A stretch of DNA of 64,000 nt, taken from NCBI GenBank assembly GCA_030144725.1, contig JASKMD010000014.1:1310350-1374349 (forward strand), in the 5' to 3' direction. This stretch comes from Haematococcus lacustris (Eukaryota > Chlorophyta > Chlorophyceae > Chlamydomonadales > Haematococcaceae). This document shows, one piece after another, positions 1 to 11,045 of this stretch; within the stretch, counting starts at the first letter, position 1, and each line of letters opens with the position of its first letter. The notes under the pieces were generated by a model, which was not told where the DNA came from, ran no database searches, and was given only the letters and a program-made list of their open reading frames with translations. The position numbers and the translations under genes were made by a program.

Positions 1-969
1 GTGGGACCAGAGGCTGCTGGTCACTCCCAAAACCTACTCTCTCATACGGTTCAGGCCACCACTTACCCCCCCCTCCGGCACTCCAGGCCCCCCCCCACCC
101 AGCACACCACTCCCCCTCCCTACCCACAAGGAGCTCAGGGCCAGCAGCAGCTGACAGGTCTTGTCGCCCAGGCCTCTCCCTCCCATCCACCCTCTTCTCC
201 ACCCTCCCAACATGGCGGTCGTCAGCCCAAACGATCTCGCCCGTGTGCCCTGCACCTCAATGGGAACCTCAGCCTTGTCAGCAGGTCAGGGCCCCTTGAG
301 AGGGCCACAGAGGCAAGGGAGCACCTTGCCGCTCACGGTGTCACCGGCTCCCCGTCCAAACGACTGCGGGTGGCCTTACCGCCGGGGCCTAGTGCGAGGC
401 CTAGGCTTGAGGCCGCTCTGCTGGGTAGGCAGGGCAGCGGTCCAGGAGTAGAGGCTCAAGGGAGCTCAAGGGGGCTCAAGCCTGCCTGGCATCCCTCCCA
501 CCTCCTTTTCTCTCTCCCCTCCCCTACCCTATCCCAAAGCACCACCTCCAAACCTCTTCTCCAAGCTTCCAGGCCACGGGAGTCCACCCTCGCCCCGCCC
601 CCTTCTTACCCCAGGCAAGCCCCCTCCCCCTCAGGTTGCTCCTCGCCTTCCCTCCCCCCTGAGCACCCTGGCCCCTTTGCCCCTCTAGGGACCAGACTTG
701 GGGTTCTCTCTGATTTGGAGTCCCTCGTGAGCAGCGAGGATGGAGACGACAGCGAGTGGCAGTCCCTTCCCAACAGCAGTGCTTCCACTCCCCGGGGCTT
801 GGCTCGCCCAGTGGGCCCCACCTCTCGCCCTCCCCCCACCACATGCACCCCCCTCTCTTCCCCTACCCTCAGCCCCCTAGCCACCGTCCTGAGTGACAGC
901 CACAACCCCACATGGCAACGCCTCTTTGACCCAGCACGCGTAGCCCGCGCGGGGGCAAACCAAGACTAG
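1..969 (+). CDS. Non-LTR retrotransposon ORF1, C-terminal part
   Basis: The frame is open from the left edge of the window to a TAG at 967-969, so the start is missing. The 322 visible residues are rich in Pro, Ser and Thr, with a short acidic SSEDGDDSEW stretch near residue 245. I see no zinc knuckle, RRM or coiled coil. It is called ORF1 because ORF2, with endonuclease and reverse transcriptase, starts three bases after its stop codon, as in L1-like elements where ORF1 encodes the RNA-binding protein of the RNP. The function is inferred from position only. Overlapping open frames on both strands are compositional shadows. Confidence 0.55.
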   Translation: MGPEAAGHSQNLLSHTVQATTYPPLRHSRPPPTQHTTPPPYPQGAQGQQQLTGLVAQASPSHPPSSPPSQHGGRQPKRSRPCALHLNGNLSLVSRSGPLERATEAREHLAAHGVTGSPSKRLRVALPPGPSARPRLEAALLGRQGSGPGVEAQGSSRGLKPAWHPSHLLFSLPSPTLSQSTTSKPLLQASRPRESTLAPPPSYPRQAPSPSGCSSPSLPPEHPGPFAPLGTRLGVLSDLESLVSSEDGDDSEWQSLPNSSASTPRGLARPVGPTSRPPPTTCTPLSSPTLSPLATVLSDSHNPTWQRLFDPARVARAGANQD

Positions 970-971
970 CC

Positions 972-2639
972 ATGCAGCGCCCAGGGGTGGCCGCCTTCTT
1001 TGAGGCGGTCACTCTGAACGTCCAAGGCCTGACCCACCCCCACAAGTTTTAGGCCATCCTGGATTGGGCAGCGGACAGCCCCGCCCAGGTGTTTTTCCTG
1101 CAAGAGTGCCACCGGGCAGAGTGTGTCTGGAAGTGGGCAGAGTCGGCCACGGGGGCCAAGCCTTGCTGGAGGGGGCTTTGGTTCTACACCCCAGGTACCG
1201 GCCACTCCCAGGGTTGCCTAGCCCTCTTTAAGCCCTCTACCATCCTGGTTGGCTGCAGCCAGGTGCATCTCCAGGTGGCCGGGGCCCAGGGGCGGGTTCT
1301 GAGGGTGGACGCGGAGTTGGCAGGCAGGCCAGCCTCGCTCGTGTGCGTTTATGCCCCAGCCCAAGCGTCACAACGCGCAGCTTTCTTCAACACCTGCCTC
1401 CCGGCTTGTCTTCCCCTTGCCTTTGAACGGAGGCTGGTCATCATGGGCGGAGATTTCAACTGTATTCTTTCCCCAGAGGACAAGGTGGGCACACCCTGGG
1501 GGGGGAGTACCGCTCACCCTGTGGGTTGGTTGGGCAGCAGGGGCCAGGGGGCCCAGCAGCTGCAGGAGCTGGTTACAGAGCGGGGCCTAGTCGATGCCTG
1601 GCGCCACCTACGTCCTGGTACCCGCGACTTCACCCACTTCATCACCCCTTGGCAAACGGGGGAACGGCTTGACCGTTGGTACATTCCGGCCGAGCTAGTG
1701 GAGTGGCAGCTGGACAGCTCCATCTTGGGCCTTAAGCCAGTGCACACAGATCACGCTGCCGTCTCCCTGGCTGTGTGCCCCCCTAACCTCCCCATCACCG
1801 CCCCAGCCCCCTGGCAGCTGCACCCTGCTTACCTTGACGACCCGGACATGATGGACCGCCTACGGAGCTTTCTGCAAAGAGAGGCAGCTAGCCATGCAAC
1901 CCAGATGTCCAGCCTCCCAAGCCCCCTACCGAGAGATTTGCACAGAGCACGGTGGACACATATCAAGCAAGGGCTAGCTCTTCACGCCCAGCGGTTCATC
2001 CGAGACCGTCGCCGTGCCCAGCGTGCCTTTCAGCGAGCCAGGGAGAGAGCAGCCCATGCAGCCCGGACCCACTTGGTGCAACAGTTGTTGGAGGTAGAGC
2101 AGCTCGGGGAGGCGGCGCTTCAGGCAGCCGTTGTGGTGGGCGAGGCCACGGCGCTCGTGGGGGTCACAGACCGGGCTGAGGCAGCGCAACGTTCCTTGCA
2201 AGCCAGCGCTGTCCTGTCCTGGACGAGTTACGGTGACTCCTCTTCCTTCTATTTTTACCACCGCCACCAGTCAGCTCACACCCCTACTCTGATCACTTCC
2301 CTTCACCTCCCAAACCTGCCGGACCAAGTGGCTGACCTTACCACCCCCCACGGCGTCCAAGCTGCCTGTCATGCCTTCCAATCGCACTTCTCCGCTGCCT
2401 CTCCCCTCGGGGTCTATGCGGCCAAACCAGTTGTCCCTGCCGCTCGGGCCACCCTCCTAGCCAGCCTCACCTCCCGCCTCACTCCCACCCAAGCCGACAG
2501 CAGCGAGGGGCCGGGGGGGGACCCCATGCTGTCAGAGGAGGAGCTAGGCCGCGCCCTCCAGGGCTGCGCCCACAGCAAAGCCCCCGGGAAGGATGGTTTG
2601 CCTATGGAGGTGTACGACCGGCTGTGGCCCCTGCTCCGC
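972..2639 (+). pseudogene. Non-LTR retrotransposon ORF2, 5' part: APE endonuclease and start of RT
   Basis: The ATG at 972 opens a frame with the apurinic-endonuclease order of L1-like ORF2 proteins: TLNVQGL (Asn), FFLQECHR (catalytic Glu), YAPAQ, IMGGDFNCI (Asp/Asn), RLDRWYIP and HTDHAAVS (terminal Asp-His). A linker rich in Ala and Arg follows, then the first RT block KAPGKDGLPMEVYDRLWPLL. The frame is broken by an in-frame TAG at 1050-1052, soon after the start, and is cut at 2639 by insertion of a CACTC DNA element. Translation resumes in phase at 6715 beyond that element. The endonuclease would nick target DNA and the RT would copy element RNA at the nick. As it stands this copy is dead. 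Confidence 0.85.
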
Positions 2640-2816
2640 CACTCACGATAAATAAGGCCGACGCGGGGGCCTTTTTTGCATCGGAAGGACTTTCTGCTCC
2701 GATAGAACGATAGAGCGTTGAGTTTAAGGGGGACCTCGCTCTTGAATGAAGTCCTAACTCGCAGCGGTTCCGGAGATACAACGATCCGCGCGCGAGGTAC
2801 CCCCCCCTTTTTGGGA

Positions 2817-3772
2817 ATCTGTACAGATGCCCGTCGAATGGGCCCGCCATCTGTACAGATGCATGTCGATGGCCACAAGGATATGCGGCATCTGTACAGA
2901 TTCCTTCCTTGCATCTGTACAGATACCACTTGCTGTCATCTGTACAGATTATTTTGGAATATCTGTACAGATACGTGAATCTGTACAGATATTTAAAGGT
3001 AAATTTGTACAGATAGCGTTAAGGTAGCATCTGTACAGATTTTGAGAGGTTATCTGTACAGATGCCGGGGGTAGTTATCTGTACAGATGGCGATAATAAG
3101 CATCTGTACAGATACACCTATAATTATCTGTACAGATGCCCCTAAAGTAAATCTGTTCAGATAGAAAGGTAAAATCTGTACAGATATTGACAAATCGTAT
3201 CTGTACAGATGGCGATAGGTGTATCTGTACAGATGCCGGGGGTAGTTATCTATACAGATGGCGATAATAAGTATCTGTACAGATATGTCTATAATTATGT
3301 GTACAGATGCCCCTAAATTCAATCTGTACAGATAGCAAGGGTAAAATCTGTACAGATGTTGACATGTGGTATCTGTACAGATGGCGATAGGTGTATCTGT
3401 ACAGATGCCGGAGGTATTTATCTGTACAGATGGCGATAATAAGTATCTGTAAAGATACACCTATAATTATCTGTACAGATGCCCCTAAATTGAATCTGTA
3501 CAGATAGCAAGGGTAAAATCTGTACAAATGTCGACAAGTGGTATCTGTACAGATGGCGATAGGTGTATCTGTACAGATGCCGGAGGTATTTATCTGTACA
3601 GATGGCGATAGTAAGTATCTGTACAGATACACCTATAATAATCTGTACAGATGCCCCTAAATTAAATCTGTTCAGATAGCAAGGGTAAAATCTGTACAGA
3701 TGTCGACAAGTGGTATCTGTACAGATGGCGATAGGTGTATTTGTACAGATAGCAAGGAGCATCTGTACAGAT
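2817..3772. repeat. ATCTGTACAGAT subterminal array (left)
   Basis: About 35 copies of the 12-bp perfect palindrome ATCTGTACAGAT, separated by AT-rich spacers of about 8-17 bp that themselves recur in a higher-order block of roughly 200 bp. A few copies carry single changes (ATCTGTTCAGAT, ATCTATACAGAT). The palindrome is better conserved than the spacers, as expected of a protein-binding site. Confidence 0.95.
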
Positions 3773-4621
3773 ACCCGGGGGTTTGAATGTCTTACCATAT
3801 CACGCCCACGCGATTACATTGAGAACTTCAACGATGGCCTTGCTTGGACATCGTAATCCGTAGCAAACCGCCATGCAGCCTCACGCCATGCAACCTCACG
3901 CGTCTCATAGCGTTCGACCTAATAAGTGGCCACGATCAGCAACAACTAGCCTACATCAAGCGCTGTGACTCGCGATTTCGCGATGTGGTCCCTCGCCTTG
4001 GCCTCACAGCCATACGCGAATAGTCACAACAAGGAGGCGCAGCTACTAGCTACAGGAATTATGCAGGAGTCGTAGCCAGGAGGCGCAGCAAGAACAGCCT
4101 GGAGCAGCGGAGCGGATGAACAAGAAAAGCAAGGGGGGCACGAACAACGACGACAAAGGTGCGATCAGCGCATCCCAATCGGGGGTGCATCATATGTGGC
4201 ATGCGCTGCGTTGCGTGTGCATGTGCAGTGCAAAGTAAGCACCGCAAGGAGTGCAAACTTGGAAAGGTAGCTGTGAGCAACAGCCCTGCGGTGCAACCAT
4301 GAGCATTAGCCAAGAGTGATTAGGAGCTCTCAACAGCTAGAGGCCACAGCCATCAGCAGCTGCAAGGGGCAAAAGCCACAAGCTGAAGCCAAGAGCAACA
4401 GCGAGGAGCAGCTGGCACCGATGGCGAGGCACAACCAGGAGGCGTAGCAAGCAACAAGAAAGAATGGGTGAGTCTAAGCACCGCTCTAATTTCCACCCTT
4501 CTATTACTGTCCCTTGTCTTGGTGTTGAGTAATTGCGTTGCGCAGGTGTGCATAAGTAGCTTGGGGCTGCAGCCATGAGCAGCTGCCAAGAGTAGTAGCC
4601 AAGACAAAAAGCCCCTTCCCT
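3773..4621. other. Non-coding body of the ATCTGTACAGAT element
   Basis: No gene is supported here. The stretch is nearly the reverse complement of 20993-21842 in the second copy of the same element, so it is element body. It includes tandem variants of an 'aggaggcgcagcaagaac' type phrase and an intron-like segment with a good donor near 4465. Confidence 0.7.
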
Positions 4622-4955
4622 ACCCAGCCCAGCCCAACCCAACCCAACCCAACCCAACCCAACCCAACCCAGCCCAGCCCAGCCCAGCCCAGCCCAGCCC
4701 AGCCCAGCCCAGCCCAGCCCAGCCCAGCCCAGCCCAGCCCAGCCCAGCCCAGCCCAGCCCAGCCCAGCCCAGCCCAGCCCAGCCCAGCCCAGCCCAGCCC
4801 AGCCCAGCCCAGCCCAGCCCAGCCCAGCCCAGCCCAGCCCAGCCCAGCCCAGCCCAGCCCAGCCCAGCCCAGCCCAGCCCAGCCCAGCCCAGCCCAGCCC
4901 AGCCCAGCCCAGCCCAGCCCAGCCCAGCCCAGCCCAGCCCAGCCCAGCCCAGCCC
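4622..4955. repeat. AGCCC pentamer array
   Basis: About 66 tandem copies of AGCCC, with AACCC variants at the left end. A 5-bp repeat without stop codons is open in all frames, which creates false long open frames (Gly-Leu-Gly-Trp-Ala or Ala-Gln-Pro-Ser-Pro repeats). Confidence 0.97.
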
Positions 4956-5706
4956 CTCTCCTCCCCTCCCCCACCACCACCTCCTTCATCACCCTACCAC
5001 AAGAAGCAGGCGCATGGAGCGCAGGAGCAGCCAGGAGCTGCAGCCATGGAGGCGCTGCCAGGTAGGTATAGAAGTGGCGCTAGCAAAGTGTGAGTGGCCA
5101 GCCCTTGCACATGAGTGGTCCGATGCCCAGCCTAACCGCAGAGTTGCTCCTTGTTTACTGCAGGTCCCATGGTCAGCCCTCCCCCCTTCTCCCCCCTTCC
5201 CCCTTCCCCCTACCCCCCTTCCCCCCCTTTCCCCCTTCCCATCCCTGTCCCACCACCTCCAAGTTTGCCACCCCACCTACCTCCCCCCTTTCCCACCCCC
5301 CGCCCCACAACGCACGCACGACGCTGCAGCCCTCTCCCTACCCTACCCTTGGCGTAGCAGCCCTCTCCCTACCCTACCCTTGGCGTAGCAATCTGGAGCG
5401 GGCAACACGGAGCGGGCAGCTTGGAGTGGGATCCCGTAGTAGCAGCCCACCCAGCCCACCCTGGCCATGCCATGGACACACACCGCAATGACCCTACCCA
5501 TCCCTCTCCATAGGGGACGATAGCTGGATGGTGGAGCACTTGGGTGGTTGTCAGCCCGTGCTTGTTGTGCGACATGGCATAGGTGTAGGTGTGGTAGGTG
5601 GGCGTCAATGGTAGCGTGGTGGGTCAAGGATAGCGGGAGCACGTAAGAGGAGCCTATGAAGTTGCACCCGGTGTAGTACATTACCAAGGAGAGTGTAGCA
5701 TCACCC
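4956..5706 (+). other. Intron-like module and CT-rich body of the element
   Basis: Contains an intron-like unit at 5090-5163 (gtgagtggccagcc to tttactgcag) followed by C/T-rich sequence and two copies of a 31-bp repeat ending in ttggcgta (about 5335-5396). The same unit recurs in several other elements of this window. No coding region can be defended; the frames are low-complexity Pro/Ser. Confidence 0.6.
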
Positions 5707-6300
5707 TTGTTGTATCGTCCATACTCGTTGTCATCTTGCCGCCTTGTTGCAATGTTGTTGTGTTGTCATTGTGGTGTGGTGTGGTGTGTCGTTGTGTTCT
5801 TGTGTTGTCACCATGGTGTGGTGTGGTGTGGTGTTGTTGTTGGTGTTGTTGTTGGTGTTGTTGGTGATGTCATTGTTGGTGTTGTATGGTGTTGTCACCT
5901 TGTCACCTTATGCGGAGGTGTTGCATGTCGTTGATGCATCAATGCAAATGCTTAGCATTCCCATAGGGAGGTGTCTCGGGGTGATGGCGCACTAAGACAT
6001 GTGTCTAGGAGTAGCGGAGTGAGGTGTTGCGGGGTGTTTGGGTGTCAATACATGTGTTTTGCGGAGGTGTTGCGAGGTGTTGCGGGGTGTTTGGGTGTCA
6101 ATACATGTGTTTTGCGGAGGTGTTGCGAGGTGTTGCGGGGTGTTTGGGTGTCAATACATGTGTTTTGCGGGGGTGTTGCGAGGTGTTTGAGCGTCGATAC
6201 ATGTGTTTTGCGGGGGTGTAGCGAGGTGTTGCGAGGTGTTTGAGCGTCAATGCATGTGTTTTGCGGGGGTGTAGCGAGGTGTTGCGGGGTGTTTGGACAA
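5707..6300. repeat. G/T-rich tract and 53-bp tandem repeat
   Basis: 5740-5920 is a GTGTTGTTGTTG-type tract. From about 6017 to 6300 there are about five tandem units of 53 bp (one shortened to 43 bp), each holding tacatgtgttttgcgg and tgttgcgaggtgttg. No gene. Confidence 0.85.
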
Positions 6301-6318
6301 GGAGATATGTAACAAGCG

Positions 6319-6568
6319 TATGAACAGATACTCAAACAAGCGTCTGTACAGATAACAAAACAAGCGTCTGTACAGATAGCGAAGCCAACATCTGTACAGA
6401 TAGCAAAGAAGCATCCGTACAGATAGAAGAGAGGCATCTGTACAGATGGCTGAAAGGGGCATCTGTACAGATAGCTAAGGAGGAATCTGTACAGATGCTA
6501 TTGACTATCTGTACAGATAGCATTATAGACATCTGTACAGATAGCTACCTAGCGAATCTGTATAGATA
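6319..6568. repeat. ATCTGTACAGAT subterminal array (right)
   Basis: About ten copies of ATCTGTACAGAT or one-base variants (gTCTGTACAGAT, ATCTGTATAGAT), just inside the right terminus of the 2640-6714 element. It is much shorter than the left array. Confidence 0.92.
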
Positions 6569-6714
6569 CGAAAGCGAAGAAATTCGCGGCCAAATTACGT
6601 CGCAACGGATGAACGGAGTTACATAAGACTTGTACCGTTCGAACGGCCTTCTACTCTAGTTTTCATAGAGCTATGGTCGGTCCAATCGCGACCGGTCCTT
6701 GTTTATCGTGAGTG

Positions 6715-6934
6715 GCCCCCCGCTTATGGCCATGCTCCGTGAGGCCTTGGCGGACACGTCCAGCCCAGCCCCCCTAGCAGAGTTCCTCACTGGCCTGGTC
6801 ACCCTAGTTCCCAAAGCCGGCAAGCCAAGGGACCAAGTGACTGGCTATCGGCCCATCACCTTGCTCAATTGCGATGTGCGGTTGGTGGCCCGGGCGCTGG
6901 AAGACCGGTTGCAGCGGCCTCTTGACCTCCTGGT
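6715..6934 (+). pseudogene. Non-LTR reverse transcriptase, middle piece
   Basis: Continues the RT from 2639 in phase. It shows the L1-type blocks TGLVTLVPKAGKP, VTGYRPITLLNCD and RLVARALEDRLQRPLDLLV, the usual region around RT motifs 0-2. The piece ends where a 943-bp TIR element has inserted at 6935. The last ten bases (6925-6934) are the left copy of that element's target duplication. Confidence 0.85.
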
Positions 6935-7877
6935 CACCCCCGCCATTGGCTGCACCCCCATGGCTCAAGAGATAACTTTCTGACTCATTTTTGCACGGAT
7001 GAGGCCGCCGATTAGCGCAATGAGCTGCTAATGGCCTGACTAGAGTGTAGCCAGCCCCAGCGGTTTGCCAGGTGGCTGGTCCCCAACACGCGACGTGATT
7101 TGGCGCCACGCAGACACTCTTAGAGACCGCTATAGGCAGCCTAAATCCATCGCGGCGTGAATGGCGCATCCGAAGTAGATTTTAAATCAGCATGTAACAG
7201 CGCTCAATATCGCATTCTTCAACGCAGGTTCAGTCCACATGTGACAGCAATATCAAGGTGTTCTAAGCATTGGTGCCTGTGGTTCCTGTGCAGCTAAACG
7301 CAGCTAGAGTCAGTCAAAAAGATGCAGAAACTGAGCTGATAACCATGTCGATCGCCACACATGTAACGGCCCACAAATGAAGGCAACGCGTTTCTGTTCT
7401 AAGAATACGCTAGTGATCTACACAAGCAGCCGCACAGAAGTAGCAATTCATCATTTGACGTCCTGGTTGGACAGTTAACTGGCCGAGAAAAGTGCCATTT
7501 CTAAGGCATTTGACGCGACACGCAGGGACAGGCCACACGCCATACAAACACTCTCAAACATGTCATCAGCACTAGCACTAGCACTAGAACACATGTCAGG
7601 GGGGGTCCTGCGCCCGACAAGAAATTCAAAATTTTAAAAAGCTGGGCCGCTGAGCGCGATAGCTGTTCGCTGATCACAGCCCCACTAAGCAGGCCAATCC
7701 CGGCACAACGCGACCAGAATTCCCAACACCATCGCCCGCCCCGGCACAGGTGCACATCAGCCCGAGCAGCCCGCTAGCCTCGCGCTGGTGAGCTGCACAG
7801 CGCTGCGCAAGAATCGCTGGAAAAACTCTTAAAGATCAGTCGGATAGTTATCAGGGGTGCAGCCAATGGCGGGGGTG
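6935..7877. mobile_element. 943-bp TIR element, MULE-like by target duplication
   Basis: The ends are exact 24-bp inverted repeats starting CACCCCCGCCATTGGCTG and running on into a weaker match around GATAACT. Flanks ACCTCCTGGT (6925-6934) and ACCTCCTAGT (7878-7887) form a 10-bp duplication with one mismatch. Removing the element and one flank rejoins the RT frame (LDLLV then SPSQSAF). No coding sequence is evident inside. A 9-11-bp duplication is typical of Mutator-like elements, but the terminus is not diagnostic, so class assignment is tentative. Confidence 0.8.
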
Positions 7878-8038
7878 ACCTCCTAGTGTCCCCTTCCCAA
7901 TCAGCCTTCATCCTAGGGCGGGACATCGGCGACAATGTGCAGTTTCACCTCAGCCTGCTGGAGTTCCTCAGACAGCGGGGCAGCCCAGCCTGGCTTCTCC
8001 TTTTGGACCTAGCGGGGGCCTATGACAACGTCTCCTGG
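7878..8038 (+). pseudogene. Non-LTR reverse transcriptase, third piece
   Basis: The first ten bases are the right-hand duplication copy. The frame continues SPSQSAFILGRDIGDN and then LLLLDLAGAYDNVSW, which is RT motif 2a and motif A with the first catalytic Asp. The chain stops at Trp (8036-8038), where a Ty3/gypsy LTR begins. The YADD-bearing remainder of the RT is not found in this window. Confidence 0.85.
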
Positions 8039-8431
8039 TGTAACAGTAGTGTTTGTGCGGTCAGGATGCATGGTCGGCTGAGAGATAAATGTCGGCTGCA
8101 GCCGCCAGGCATGCTGAGTTATGCGGCTATTGCTGCCGCTGCGACTGTCTACATACTGTTCGACAGCCTCCGACTCGCGCTGTGGTAGTGCAATGTACTT
8201 ACATCGTCGAGAATCAGCTCATCCTCAAAACAACTCGCTTCCCAGTCTTAAGTCACTGAGCCAGTCATTCGATCAGCAGTCCACAGAGGTCTCGTAACCA
8301 AGCCTCCCTAAGCCTCGAACACTGCAGGATCTCCTCTTAAGTAGAAAGCAAATCACACCTCACAGGATCATGCATGGAGAAAAGAAACACAAACATACCA
8401 TTCATCCTAGCTGAGTGTCTGGACTGTTGTA
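8039..8431 (-). repeat. LTR of degraded gypsy element (3' LTR by orientation)
   Basis: 393 bp, with TGTAACA at the left and TGTTGTA at the right edge. Adjacent 8432-8447 (ctctccttcactccga) is pyrimidine-rich, consistent with a polypurine tract on the minus strand. It interrupts the non-LTR reverse transcriptase directly after the codon for Trp in DNVSW. Small open frames inside it are not considered genes. Confidence 0.75.
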
Positions 8432-9790
8432 CTCTCCTTCACTCCGAAAAGCTACGTCCCGGAGCTTGCAGTTCTGATATCAGTCAGAATCTTGCGACAA
8501 CAGGCAAAACAGGCATGCACGGACAGGCAGGCAGAAACATGCATGCTTCATGCAACAGACAAGCAAATGCATGAGCTCCATGTGAACCATGCTAGAACTA
8601 TGAAATCAGAGTCTTGAGCTGACCGTCGTCTCGTTCTCCTCCTCCTCCAAAGCTGATTGAAGAAACCATCATGACAGAAACAGGGAAACAGATGATGTGG
8701 TAGCTGTGTTCAGCGCAGGTTGCAATGGGTGATCGGTCCATGCCGGCTGCATAATGCTAGAACAGAGTTGGTGGGATGTAGACAGACATATGCCTTGTCC
8801 CTAACCAGAGTGGATGGTTGCGGGGTCATGTGCTTGGTTGCAGTCATGCCCATGTGATGCAGGTCGGTGCGCATGGGAGTTATATGGCTCCCCCGGCTCT
8901 GCTGTAGTAACTGGCATGTTAGCCAGCCAGTGCAGCCGTAAACGCGGAAACGCTGGTACTGTGCACTTTGAGGTCACTTGAGGTGCAAGGCTGCGAAGCT
9001 CAAGAGCCTAGGCGTATGTGCCCGATCGATTGGATGCAGAGGTGTGTGTGCCTGACTGCATAGTGTGTGGCCCATGCATGAGTGAACATGAGAGAAGCAG
9101 TACGGCAACTGCAACCCTATGCATGATCGCTTTGCCCCGTGCCGTTGTGCGCTACCTCAGGGGACACCTGGGCTGCTCGATTGTGCGCTACCTCAGGGGA
9201 CACCTGGGCTGCTTGATTGTGCGCCGGCTGTGCGGCTAACGACTTGTTCGTAATGGTAGGCTGCTGGCTAGGGAGCTTTGCTGCCATGATGTGTGGATGC
9301 TACCTAATCTCTGCAAGGAATACAGGAGTGTAGGCTGTAGGTGATGTCTCTGTGGCCGAAGCCAGCAGGATGCATGAAGCTAGAGCTGTGCTATGTGCCG
9401 TCTCTGTGGCTGATGCCAACAGGTTGTGGAGTGGCAGTGCGACTGTGCTGTGAGGTCTCGCCTGATGCGGGATGTGCAACGATGCGACTGTGCTGCAGGT
9501 GCGGTGCGAGGACAGCTTACTGCGTGGTCTCCTCATAGAAGCGTAGAAGGGTGGGAGCTCTCCGCTGTGGGGCTCCACTTGCGCTGTGGGTTAGGCTGCA
9601 AATGCGTCGACCGAGTCTAACAAGAGCGATGTCGACAGAAGAACTGTGCGCTGGAGAAGCAGCTATGTGTGGCGTGATTGGTGCTGGGCTGAGCTGAGAG
9701 TGCATGCCTAAAGACGTCAAGATATGACTACTGGGCTGGCCCCCATGCCACTTTGCCCTGCTTGTCGTGTCTATCAGCTTGAGACTATGC
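8039..9790 (-). mobile_element. Degraded Ty3/gypsy element with one LTR
   Basis: 8039-8431 is an LTR (tgtaacagtag to ggactgttgta) related to those of the intact element at 37404-43378. It is followed at 8432 by the complement of a polypurine tract and by 'gctacgtcccggagct', matching the intact element just inside its left LTR. Patches then match the pol gene in minus orientation: about 8870 (gcaggtcggtgcgc), 8920-8965 (gccagccagtgcagccg) and 9735-9770 (ggctggcccccatgccac). Most of pol is deleted or scrambled and no second LTR is seen. Confidence 0.75.
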
Positions 9791-9873
9791 CTGGTAGGCT
9801 GGGTGCTACTGCCAACTGCATGTTATGACTCTCTGCAGGCTGGTGCACTGCAAGGTACTGCAAGGTACGCACG

Positions 9874-11045
9874 GCTGCAGGGTCCTACGACCCACGTCTA
9901 CAGGGTTCTGCCGCACGGCTACAGGGTCCTGCGACACACGTCCACAGGGTCCTGCCGCACGGCTACAGGGTCCTGCGACACACGTCTACAGGGTTCTGCC
10001 GCACGGCTACAGGGTCCTGCGACACACGTCTACAGGGTCCTGCCGCACGGCTACAGGGTCCTGCGACACACGTCTACAGGGTTCTGCCGCACGGCTACAG
10101 GGTCCTGCGACACACGTCTACAGGGTCCTGCCGCACGGCTACAGGGTCCTGCGACACACGTCTACAGGGTCCTGCCGCACGCCTACAGGGTCCTGCGACA
10201 CACGTCTACAGGGTTCTGCCGCACGGCTACAGGGTCCTACGACATTTGTTTACAGGGTCCTGCCGCACGGCTACAGGGTCGTACGACATTCGCCCACAGG
10301 GTCCTGCCGCACGGCTACAGGGTTCTACGTCATTTGATTACAGGGTCCTGCCGCACGGCTACAGGGTCCTACGACATTTGTTTACAGGGTCCTGCCGCAC
10401 GGCTACAGGGTCCTGCGACATTTGATTACAGGGTCCTGCCGCACGGCTACAGGGTCCTACGACATTTGTTTACAGGGTCCTGCCGCACGGCTACAGGGTC
10501 CTGCGACATTTCTATACAGGGTCCTGCCGCACGCCTACAGGGTCCTGCGACACACGTCTACAGGGTTCTGCCGCACGCCTACAGGGTCCTGCGGCATTAC
10601 TCTACAGGGTTCTGCCGCACGGCTACAGGGTCCTGCGACACACGTCTACAGGGTCCTGCCGCACGCCTACAGGGTCCTGCGTCACACGTCTACAGGGTTC
10701 TGCCGCACGCCTACATGGTCCTGCGGCATTACTCTACAGGGTTCTGCCGCACGCCTACAGGGTCCTGCGACACACGTCTACAGGGTCCTGCCGCACGGCT
10801 ACAGGGTCCTGCGACACACGTCTACAGGGTCCTGCCGCACGCCTACAGGGTCCTGCGACACACGTCCACAGGGTCCTGCCGCACGCCTACAGGGTCCTGC
10901 GACACACGTCTACAGGGTCCTGCCGCACGGCTACAGGGTCCTGCGACACACGTCTACAGGGTCCTGCCGCACGGCTACAAGGTCCCGCGGCATTACTCTT
11001 CAGGGTTCTGCCGCACGCCTACAGGGTCCTGCAGGTCACACCGCT
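9874..11045. repeat. CAGGGTCCTG subterminal array, copy 2
   Basis: Tandem units of about 44 bp, each with two half-units: ctacagggtcctgcgacacac and ctacagggtcctgccgcacgg. The core CAGGGTCCTG is an imperfect palindrome. The array lies downstream of the minus-strand transposase at 11209, exactly as the 49665-50975 array lies downstream of the plus-strand copy. The terminal inverted repeat expected at its left edge is absent, so this end is truncated against the gypsy relic. Long Tyr/Thr/Gly/Cys-rich open frames here are repeat artefacts. Confidence 0.95.

Larger units (their letters stand above)
2640..6714. mobile_element. Non-autonomous CACTC element with ATCTGTACAGAT arrays
   Basis: The left end is CACTCACGATAAATAAGG and the right end is its near-perfect inverse (one mismatch in 18). 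The 2-bp duplication GC flanks it at 2638-2639 and 6715-6716, and deleting the element restores the RT frame of the host retrotransposon. Inside are a long ATCTGTACAGAT array on the left and a short one on the right, an AGCCC pentamer array, an intron-like module and G/T-rich tandem repeats. I find no transposase, so it should depend on an autonomous relative. A second copy lies inverted at 20993-22804 and a variant starts at 61308. Confidence 0.9.

Noticed and set aside
2817..3772. Regularly spaced palindromic repeats resembling a CRISPR array
   Set aside because: The 12-bp unit is too short, spacers recur and vary in length, the array sits just inside a transposon terminus with TIR and duplication, there are no cas genes, and the genome is eukaryotic.
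8374..8574. Small ORF after the degraded LTR
   Set aside because: Overlaps the LTR edge and polypurine tract of the gypsy relic; no homology to gag or pol in that frame.
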